Assembly (NCBI GenBank): GCA_041611095.1
Contig: JBFINP010000054.1
Span: 1 to 21,575 of the forward strand
Length of the DNA stretch: 21,575 nt
Reading direction: 5' to 3'
Origin: UBA6912 sp041611095
GTDB taxonomy: Bacteria; Actinomycetota; Acidimicrobiia; Spongiisociales; UBA5794
In this document: positions 13,857 to 20,500 of the stretch, one piece after another
Numbering within the stretch: position 1 is the stretch's first letter
How the letters are laid out: every line of letters starts with the position of its first letter
Notes under the pieces: generated by a model
Databases searched by the model: none
What the model was told of the DNA's origin: nothing
Seen by the model: only the letters and a program-made list of their open reading frames with translations
Translations under genes and position numbers: made by a program

Positions 13857-13928
13857 GCCCCCTTAGCTCAGTGGCAGAGCACTTCCATGGTAAGGAAGGG
13901 GTCCCGGGTTCAAATCCCGGAGGGGGCT
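13857..13928 (+). tRNA. tRNA-Thr (GGT anticodon)
   Basis: The acceptor GCCCCCT pairs with AGGGGGC, with T as discriminator. The D-arm is GCTC-AGTGGCA-GAGC. The anticodon arm is CTTCC-ATGGTAA-GGAAG and the T-arm CCGGG-TTCAAAT-CCCGG. All four helices pair fully. CCA is not encoded. It is preceded by two tandem units that copy its 5' third. Confidence 0.97.
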
Positions 13929-13997
13929 CGGCGATCGTTCGAGTGTGGCTCGACGAATCGTCTTGCTATTCTCTTCCTCCGCTATCCGCTCTCCGCG

Positions 13998-14009
13998 CCT
14001 CCGCGGAGG
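13998..14009. other. Perfect 12-nt palindrome CCTCCGCGGAGG
   Basis: A self-complementary dodecamer in the 111-nt gap between tRNA-Thr and tRNA-Met. It could be part of a processing stem or a protein-binding site; no function is evident. Confidence 0.5.
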
Positions 14010-14016
14010 GACGGCG

Positions 14017-14028
14017 CTCACGCGTGAG
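14017..14028. other. Perfect 12-nt palindrome CTCACGCGTGAG
   Basis: A second self-complementary dodecamer, 7 nt after the first and 11 nt before tRNA-Met. Function unknown. Confidence 0.5.
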
Positions 14029-14039
14029 TGAGCCGACCC

Positions 14040-14113
14040 GGCGGCGTAGCTCAGTCGGTAAGAGCGCTCGACTCATAATCGAGAGGTCGGCGGTTCAAGT
14101 CCGCCCGCCGCTA
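14040..14113 (+). tRNA. tRNA-Met (CAT anticodon, elongator type)
   Basis: The acceptor GGCGGCG pairs with CGCCGCT through a G-T first pair, with A as discriminator. The D-arm is GCTC-AGTCGGTAA-GAGC. The anticodon arm is CTCGA-CTCATAA-TCGAG and the T-arm GGCGG-TTCAAGT-CCGCC. The stem lacks the three G-C pairs of an initiator tRNA, so I call it elongator Met. A lysidine-modified tRNA-Ile with CAT is possible but fits less well. It lies 46 nt upstream of tuf. Confidence 0.88.
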
Positions 14114-14159
14114 CGCACAGACAGCAAACAAGAAGCACCCCTCACGAGGAGCCTCATTC

Positions 14160-15350
14160 ATGGCCAAGGCAAAATTCGAGCGGACCAAGCCGCACGTCAA
14201 CATCGGGACAATGGGTCACATCGACCACGGAAAGACGACGTTGACGGCTGCGATAACCAAGGTCCTCGCCGAGCGGGGTACGGGTGGCACGCAGTTCACG
14301 GCGTTCGATCAGATCGACAAGGCTCCGGAGGAGCGTGAGCGCGGCATCACGATTGCCATCGCCCACGTCGAGTACGAGACCGACAACCGCCACTACGCCC
14401 ACGTCGACATGCCCGGCCACGCCGACTACGTGAAGAACATGATCACCGGCGCCGCCCAGGTAGACGGCGCGATCCTCGTGGTATCTGCTGCCGACGGCCC
14501 GATGCCGCAGACCCGCGAGCACGTGCTCCTCGCCCGTCAGGTGGGTGTGCCCAAGATCGTCGTATTCCTCAACAAGGTCGACATGGTCGACGACGAGGAG
14601 CTTCTCGACCTCGTGGAGCTCGAGGTGCGCGACCTCCTCACCGAGTACGAGTTCCCCGGCGACGACTGCCCGGTCGTGCGCGGTTCCGCGCTCAGAGCCC
14701 TCGAGGGCGACGAGTCCGAGGCGGCGAACATCCTGGCGCTGATGGAGGCCGTCGACGAGTACATCGAGGAGCCCGTACGCGAGACCGACAAGCCGTTCCT
14801 GATGCCGATCGAGGACGTGTTCTCGATCACCGGCCGCGGCACCGTCGTGACGGGTCGGGTGGAGCAGGGCATCCTGACGACGGGCACCGACGTCGAGATC
14901 GTTGGTATCCGACCCGTCCAGAAGACCGTCGTCACCGGTGTCGAGATGTTCCGCAAGCTGCTCGACGAGGCCCGAGCCGGCGACAACGTCGGTCTGCTGC
15001 TCCGTGGTATCGGCAAGGACGAGGTCGAGCGCGGCCAGGTGGTCGCCGCACCCGGATCGATCACGCCCCACACCGACTTCGATGCGCAGGTCTACGTGCT
15101 CACCAAGGAAGAGGGCGGCCGTCACAACCCGTTCTTCGACGGCTACCGGCCCCAGTTCTACTTCCGTACGACGGACGTCACCGGCACTGTCGCCCTCCCC
15201 TCGGGGACCGAGATGGTGATGCCGGGTGACAACACAGAGATGAAGGTCGAGCTGATCAACCCGATCGCCATGGACGAGGGTCTGCGGTTCGCCATCCGTG
15301 AGGGTGGACGCACCGTCGGCGCCGGCCGCGTCGTCAAGATCAACAAGTAG
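14160..15350 (+). CDS. tuf: Elongation factor Tu
   Basis: This 396-aa GTPase delivers aminoacyl-tRNA to the ribosome in the cytoplasm. The G motifs are complete: GHIDHGKTT (19-27), RGITI (61-65), DMPGH (83-87), NKVD (138-141) and SAL (176-178). Domains 2 and 3 follow with TGRGTVVTGR and PQFYFRTTDVTG. GAGGAG about 8 nt upstream supports the ATG at 14160. It follows tRNA-Tyr, tRNA-Thr and tRNA-Met and precedes rpmG, comparable to the E. coli tRNA-tufB operon, so part of its mRNA may come from processing of tRNA read-through transcripts. The Ile in G1 and Met in G3 are mild variants of the usual Val and Cys/Ala/Thr. Confidence 0.98.
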   Translation: MAKAKFERTKPHVNIGTMGHIDHGKTTLTAAITKVLAERGTGGTQFTAFDQIDKAPEERERGITIAIAHVEYETDNRHYAHVDMPGHADYVKNMITGAAQVDGAILVVSAADGPMPQTREHVLLARQVGVPKIVVFLNKVDMVDDEELLDLVELEVRDLLTEYEFPGDDCPVVRGSALRALEGDESEAANILALMEAVDEYIEEPVRETDKPFLMPIEDVFSITGRGTVVTGRVEQGILTTGTDVEIVGIRPVQKTVVTGVEMFRKLLDEARAGDNVGLLLRGIGKDEVERGQVVAAPGSITPHTDFDAQVYVLTKEEGGRHNPFFDGYRPQFYFRTTDVTGTVALPSGTEMVMPGDNTEMKVELINPIAMDEGLRFAIREGGRTVGAGRVVKINK

Positions 15351-15397
15351 TACGTCTGCGCATCACGCAGCACGTGCGGTGAGAGGACGAGCGACGA

Positions 15398-15559
15398 ATG
15401 GCATCTGACAAGCGACCGCCCATCACGCTCGCCTGCGAGACGTGCAAGCGGCGGAACTACGTCACCACGAAGAACAAGACGAACACGCGTGAGCGGCTGG
15501 AGCTGAAGAAGTACTGTCGCTGGTGCCGAACGCACACGGCCCACCGCGAGACGCGATGA
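15398..15559 (+). CDS. rpmG: 50S ribosomal protein L33
   Basis: This 53-aa basic protein of the large ribosomal subunit has the usual L33 length. Cys13-x2-Cys16 (CETC) and Cys40-x2-Cys43 (CRWC) form the zinc ribbon of the 'C+' type, and RNYVTTKNK and KKYCRWCRTHT are family hallmarks. GAGAGGA lies about 10 nt before the ATG. It lies 47 nt after tuf and is followed at once by a terminator, closing the tRNA-tuf-rpmG unit. A zinc-free paralogue, if present, would be elsewhere in the genome. Confidence 0.96.
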   Translation: MASDKRPPITLACETCKRRNYVTTKNKTNTRERLELKKYCRWCRTHTAHRETR

Positions 15560-15565
15560 GATCGC

Positions 15566-15595
15566 AGGCCCCGCTCCGGCGGGGCCTCTCTCTTT
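15566..15595 (+). terminator. Rho-independent terminator after rpmG
   Basis: AGGCCCCGC-TCCG-GCGGGGCCT is a perfect 9-bp stem with a four-base loop, followed by the pyrimidine-rich CTCTCTTT. It begins 7 nt after the rpmG stop. Confidence 0.88.
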
Positions 15596-15636
15596 GTGAG
15601 TCGCCACCGTGGCGGGCCACCCGGCCCCGGACCGGG

Positions 15637-15642
15637 TACGCT
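15637..15642 (+). promoter_or_regulatory. Putative -10 box (TACGCT) for a leaderless dehydratase mRNA
   Basis: TACGCT fits TANNNT and ends 8 nt before the ATG at 15651, the same spacing as the htpX box. No Shine-Dalgarno sequence precedes that ATG, and a terminator lies just upstream, so a new promoter is needed here. Confidence 0.45.
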
Positions 15643-15650
15643 CGGCGCCG

Positions 15651-16514
15651 ATGTCGTTGCAGCCACTGACGGGGCGAACGTACGGGCCGCTGCCGCTGCG
15701 CATCTCGCACGCCAAGGCTGAGGAGTACGTCGCCGCCACCGGAGATGACCCGAGCCAGTGGACCGAAGCCGCCCCTCCCTCGTTCGCCGCTGCGCTGTTG
15801 TTCGCCGTTGCCCCGGCGCTCATCGGCGACCCCGAGGTGGGGAGCCACACCCGCGTCCTCGTTCACAGCGATCAGCTCTTCCGCTGGCATGGTCCTCTCC
15901 CCAGGGGCGCCGACGTCGTGGTCACCGGAAGCGTGGCGCGGGTGCGGGAGCGCAGCGGGCTCAACTTCGTCTCGTTCGATGTCGGCGTAAAAGGAGCGGG
16001 CGGGGATCCGCTCCTCGACTCGACATCGACCTTTCTCATGGGGGCGTCGCCCGCAGCAGAGCCGGGGCCCGACACCGGGGAGCCGGCCGTCGACGCCGGG
16101 AGCCGGGTGGACCCCGTTCCGCCCCTTCCTTCCCTCGACGCGGGCGCCGTCGCCCCGCCGTTCGTGCGTGCGGCGAGCCGTCTCGACTTGGTGCGGTACG
16201 CATCGGCATCGGGGGACTTCAATCCCATCCACTTCGATCACGAGGCCGCCCGTAACGCGGGCCTCGACGGCATCGTCGTCCATGGATTGCTGATGGCGGC
16301 CTGGCTCACCCAGGGAGCCGCCGCGTTCGGCAAGGCGACGGCTCCGCTGGTCGAGATGAAGCTGCGATTTCGCACCGCGCTCCGACCGGCGGCGGAGGCG
16401 ACGATCCACAGTTCGATCGATGCGGTTGAAGACGGAACATGTGTCGTCGGCCAGCGTCTCGAGCACGCCGGTACGGATCTCGTGACGGCCCGCACCGTGG
16501 TGCGTCGTGGGTAA
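15651..16514 (+). CDS. Fused double-hotdog MaoC/HadAB-like dehydratase
   Basis: From the ATG at 15651 the protein has 287 aa; an in-frame GTG at 15609 would add 14 residues upstream of the -10-like box and is less likely. The N-terminal half (about 14-132) resembles the MaoC N-terminal/HadA-type hotdog, without a full catalytic motif. An acidic, Pro-rich linker (about 133-168) leads to a second hotdog (about 175-285) with the (R)-hydratase motif GDFNPIHFD, catalytic pair Asp189 and His194. Family members dehydrate (3R)-hydroxyacyl thioesters. In mycobacteria rpmG is followed by hadA-hadB-hadC as separate genes; here the neighbourhood suggests a fused HadA-HadB counterpart acting in fatty-acid synthesis, which is inference. 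Its stop overlaps the sigma-factor start by 8 nt. Confidence 0.82.
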   Translation: MSLQPLTGRTYGPLPLRISHAKAEEYVAATGDDPSQWTEAAPPSFAAALLFAVAPALIGDPEVGSHTRVLVHSDQLFRWHGPLPRGADVVVTGSVARVRERSGLNFVSFDVGVKGAGGDPLLDSTSTFLMGASPAAEPGPDTGEPAVDAGSRVDPVPPLPSLDAGAVAPPFVRAASRLDLVRYASASGDFNPIHFDHEAARNAGLDGIVVHGLLMAAWLTQGAAAFGKATAPLVEMKLRFRTALRPAAEATIHSSIDAVEDGTCVVGQRLEHAGTDLVTARTVVRRG

Positions 16515-17088
16515 CCGAGCCACCGCTGGCAGGGTCCAACCCGACGCATCCAGGTTGGTCGTCCGTGCCCAGGCGGGCGAGCGGGAGGCGTTCGGGCAGT
16601 TGGTTCGCCTCCACGAGAGCGAGGTGTACACCTTGGCCTTGCGGTTGGTCGGTGATCGAGAACTTGCGGCTGACGTCGCCCAGGAGACCTTCGTTCGGGC
16701 GTGGCGGGCGCTTCCGCGATTCCGCGGAGACGCCAAGCTCAGCACGTGGTTGCACAGGATCACGGTGAACACGGCGTGGTCGGCACAGCGCCGCTGGCGA
16801 CGTCATGCGACCCTTGCCCTCGAGGACTTGAGCCGGGCGGTCGTCGACCAGGGCATCGGGCCCGAGCAGGCAGGGGTCGACATGGATCTCGCCGGTCGGC
16901 TCAATGCAGCCATCTTGGAGCTGTCACCGTCGATGCGGTCGGTCGTCGTGCTCAAAGACGTCTACGACTGGCCGCATGCGGCGATCGCCGAGGAGCTCGG
17001 GATCTCCGTGACCGCCGCCAAAGTGCGTCTCCATCGAGGTCGGAAGATCCTGCGTGAGTTGCTCGCTGCAGAGCTTCAAGAGCCATGA
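16507..17088 (+). CDS. ECF-type RNA polymerase sigma factor
   Basis: This 193-aa sigma-70-family protein has only regions 2 and 4, as ECF sigmas do. Region 2 (about 24-98) includes DVAQETFVRAWRAL and FRGDAKLSTWLHRITVNTA. Region 4 (about 132-184) includes LSPSMRSVVVLKDVYDWPHAAIAEELGISVTAAKVRLHRGRK, given here as a run of consecutive motifs (LSPSMRSVVVL, DVYDWPHAAIAEELG, ISVTAAKVRLHRG). It would direct RNA polymerase to a small set of stress or envelope promoters. The GTG start at 16507 lies inside the dehydratase tail (8-nt overlap), and its stop overlaps the next start as ATGA. That next protein has a zinc anti-sigma motif, so the two form a likely sigma/anti-sigma pair. Confidence 0.92.
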   Translation: MGNRATAGRVQPDASRLVVRAQAGEREAFGQLVRLHESEVYTLALRLVGDRELAADVAQETFVRAWRALPRFRGDAKLSTWLHRITVNTAWSAQRRWRRHATLALEDLSRAVVDQGIGPEQAGVDMDLAGRLNAAILELSPSMRSVVVLKDVYDWPHAAIAEELGISVTAAKVRLHRGRKILRELLAAELQEP

Positions 17089-17420
17089 GGCGTGTGATGT
17101 GCCGGGCGGTCGACCTCAGCACGAGCCTGGGCCTCGTCCACTGGTTTGCGTCCCACCGCGGGTCGTGCTTGTCCTGTCAAGCATCCGCCGCACGTAGCCA
17201 GAGGCTGCGGCGCGAGCTGAGACGTCTCCGCCCCGCCTTGGAGCCATCGCCGGACGGTCTCCAGCCCGCCGTCATGTCGGAAATCGACGAGCCGGGTCGC
17301 GAGGCTCGATCACGCAGGCCATTGTCGAAGCAGCGGTTTGTCGCAGCAGGCGGAGCCGTCGCCGCCGGCATCACGACCGCTGCTCTGCTGGTGCGGCGGC
17401 GCAATCACCTGATCGCGTGA
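17085..17420 (+). CDS. Minimal membrane-anchored zinc anti-sigma-like protein
   Basis: This 111-aa protein carries His24-x3-Cys28-x2-Cys31 (HRGSCLSC), the core of the zinc anti-sigma motif HxxxCxxC. An Arg-rich helix (about 33-50) and one hydrophobic segment (about 85-103) flanked by basic residues follow. It would hold the preceding ECF sigma at the inner membrane face until a signal releases it. The overlap ATGA with the sigma gene supports this pairing. It has only a few residues after the membrane segment, so there is no extracytoplasmic sensor domain, unlike many RsiW/RseA-type factors. The name rests on motif plus context; overall similarity is low. No -35/-10 pair matching a known ECF class is evident in the 90 nt after it. 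Confidence 0.65.
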   Translation: MRRVMCRAVDLSTSLGLVHWFASHRGSCLSCQASAARSQRLRRELRRLRPALEPSPDGLQPAVMSEIDEPGREARSRRPLSKQRFVAAGGAVAAGITTAALLVRRRNHLIA

Positions 17421-17510
17421 AAAGGGGGCGACAGCACTAGCCGGGAAAGGTGTGCATCGCGCTTCGGCCGCTTATCATGTTCCGCGGCCAGACCCCCTGG
17501 GATCTCTTCG

Positions 17511-20500
17511 ATGACGAGCTACCCGCATAACCGCGTCCCGCGGTTGCGTCGCCTCGCCGCTCTGCTCGGCATGGCAGCGGTCGTGCTCGTGTTCCTGCCG
17601 GCCGTCCCGGCCGAGGCGGCAGCGTGCTCGACCGCGGGCATCACGGTGCGGCGGGTCTCTTCACCGGTGATGTACATCGATGCGAGCATCTCGCCGCAAC
17701 TCCTTGGTGCGTACGTCGGCTACGAGATCACCAACGGGCCCACTGCCGTCGCCGACGCCTGGGTGACCGTCGAGGGCTTCACCGGCAGCATCGTGCGCCG
17801 GGCAACCAACGAGGACGGGATCCAACACATCGGTCCGCTGGCTGCGGGTCAGCGGGTCTACGCGTACTTCTACCTCTCGGCGACGGGGGCGACGGCGACG
17901 AGTCAAACCCACAACGTCGCGGTTTACTCGGGGACGCCGGGGGTGGGAGCGCAGATCTGCGCAGACCCGTTCTCCTTGACGGTCGAGGAGACGATCCAGG
18001 CGTCCGCCAACAAGGTCAACACCGTCGTCTCGGGCCCCAACCCGGCCGAGCTCGGCGGAATCATGACCATGACCGTGACGGGCCAGACGGGACAGGTCGG
18101 CAATGCGGGGACCTTCGCCGCCACCCCTGCGGCCAGGGCCAACTGGCCGGCGAACGCCTACCAGCTCGTCGACGTGCAGCTGTCGTTTGCGACCACCGGC
18201 GTCGTCGACGACAGGCTCTTCGTCACCGGACTGAACAACACCAGCCAGAACTACACCGCCACCTACACGTTCATCGCAACCGGCACCACGGTGGCCCCCA
18301 CTGCGGTGTCACCCGTGAACTACATCGCCAGCGGCAACCAGATCAAGCACACCGACACCAGCGGGTTCGCGTCGCTCCTGCCGATACTCCCCGCCGCCAA
18401 TCGAACGACACTCGCCAAGCAGGCATCACCGACGACGCTCCCAGCGACCGGTGGCACCGTCACTTACACCGTGACTGCCACCAACGCCGGAGCCGGTGTG
18501 GTGACCCTCGACAGCTTCCGCGACGTGCTCCCTGCAGGGGCGACCTATGTCGCCGGTTCGGCGCGGTACAACGCGGCCGTGATCCCCAACCCGACCGTCA
18601 ACGGTCAGCAGCTCACCTTCAACGGCGTGTTCTCCGTTTCTGCGGGCGGCTCCTCCACGCTCACCTACCAGGCGGCACTGCCCGCCGCCAACGGTACCTT
18701 CGTGAACAGCGCCGTCGCGTTCATCGGCGCGACGCAGATCGATACCACGGCGACGACAACCGACAACAGCCCGGCCACGGCCTCGGTGATCGTCGGTTCA
18801 CCGCCTACGGCGGACCTGTCCATGACCAAGACCGATGCGGTCGATCCCGTGGCCCCCGGTGGTCCCATCACGTATACGGTGACCGTCACCAACTCCGGGC
18901 CCGACTCCGCGCAGAGCGTCGTCGTGACCGACCCGCTCCCCGGTGGCCTCACCTTCGTCTCGGCCGTGCCGAGCCAGGGGACGTGTTCCTTTGCTACGGG
19001 GGTTGTGACCTGCAGCCTCGGGTCGGTTCCCGTCGGGACGGCGACCGTCACCATCGTCGCTCAGACGACGGTGGCCGGCAGCGTGGTGAACACGGCATCG
19101 GTCTCGAGCTCCACCGCCGATCCGGTGGCGGCCAACAACTCGTCGAGCCAGACGACCACGATTGCTGCGTCCAACGCCCCGCCGGTGGCGAATGACGATG
19201 CGGTGTCGACGGCGGAGGACACCGCGGTCGTGGTGGATGTGCTGGTGAACGACTCGGATTTCGATGGCAACTTGGACCCTTCGTCGGTATCGGTGGTGTC
19301 CGGTCCGTCGAACGGGTCGGTGTCGGTCAATTCGGTGACGGGTGCGGTGACGTACACCCCGAATCCGAACTTCAACGGCACCGACGCGTTCACGTATCAG
19401 GTGTGCGACGTGGTCGGGGCGTGTGACACCGCGACGGCGACGGTGATCGTGGAGCCGGTGAACGACGCACCGGTGGCGAATGACGATGCCGTATCGACGG
19501 CTGAGGACGCCGCAGTCGTCGTGGATGTGCTGGTGAACGATGCGGATGTGGACGGGAATCTGGATCCGACGTCGGTGTCGGTGGTGTCGGGTCCGTCGAG
19601 CGGATCGGTGTCCGTCGACCCGACCACTGGCGCCGTGACCTATGCGCCGAATCCTGACTTCAACGGGGCGGACTCGTTCACGTATCAGGTGTGTGACACG
19701 GCGGGGGCGTGTGACACGGCGACCGTGGACGTGACCGTGGATCCCGTGAACGACGCACCGGTCGCCAACGACGACTTCGTCGTCGTTGGAGAGGATTCGA
19801 GCGTCGCCATTGCCGTCACCCGCAACGACACCGACGTCGAAGGCAACCTCGACCCCACGACCGTGGCCGTAGTGTCCGGCCCGGCCAACGGCACCGTGGC
19901 CGTTGACCCTGTCACCGGCATCGTGACGTACACGCCCGACCCCGATTTCAATGGCACCGACACCTTTACGTATGAGGTGTGCGACACCGACGGCGCCTGT
20001 GACCAAGCGACGGTGAACATTCGTGTCGACCCGGTGAACGACGCTCCGGCCGCTGCCAACGATTCGGCAACCACCGCAGAGGACACGTCGGTCGTCGTCG
20101 ATGTCCTCTCCAACGACACCGACGCCGACGGAAACCTCGATCCATCCACCGTCACCATCCTCGCGGGCCCCACCAACGGAACCGCGAGCGTCGATCCCGT
20201 GACCGGAGCCGTCACCTACACGCCGAACCTCGACTTCAACGGCAGCGACTCGTTCACGTACCAGGTGTGCGACACGAGCGGTGCGTGTGATCCCGCCGTC
20301 GTCAGCCTGACCGTGAATCCGGTCGACGATCCACCCGTGGCCAGGAACGATTCGGTCTCGGCGCTCACCTTCGTGCCCCACGTGATCGACGTCCTCGCCA
20401 ATGACACCGACGTCGATGGGAACCTCGACCCTACGACGGTCGGCATCCTGGCGGGTCCGGCGGGCGGCACGGTGTCGGTCGATGCCGTCACCGGAGAGGT

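Noticed and set aside
13632..13928. CRISPR array
   Set aside because: There are only three 24-nt repeats at about 112-bp spacing, the intervening sequences are nearly identical, and no cas gene is present.
13632..13928. attL/attR of an integrated element at tRNA-Thr
   Set aside because: Integration usually duplicates the tRNA 3' end. Here the 5' end is repeated, the 3' half occurs once, and there is no integrase or room for an element.
13832..14338. Plus-strand protein frame across tRNA-Thr, tRNA-Met and the start of tuf
   Set aside because: It reads through two intact tRNA genes and into tuf in the wrong frame, so it is a chance open frame.
15609..15650. GTG start at 15609 for the dehydratase
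   Set aside because: The added 14 residues are not hotdog-like, the codon lies directly behind the rpmG terminator, and the -10-like box lies inside this extension.
17443..17478. ECF-type promoter (GGGAAAG, then TATCAT) before the repeat-protein gene
   Set aside because: The -35 differs from the usual GGAAC, the -10 is not an ECF-type CGTC, and the fit is no better than chance in this region.
17624..19195. Plus-strand frame of 523 codons inside the repeat protein
   Set aside because: It lies in a shifted frame and encodes an Arg/His/Gly-rich product. The overlapping frame from 17511 carries the signal peptide, DUF11 and tandem-95 domains.
18798..20381. Long minus-strand frame (527 codons) opposite the repeat protein
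   Set aside because: It is the mirror of the GC-biased tandem repeats, gives a low-complexity His/Arg/Gly-rich product with no domain, and the plus-strand frame has a signal peptide and known repeats.
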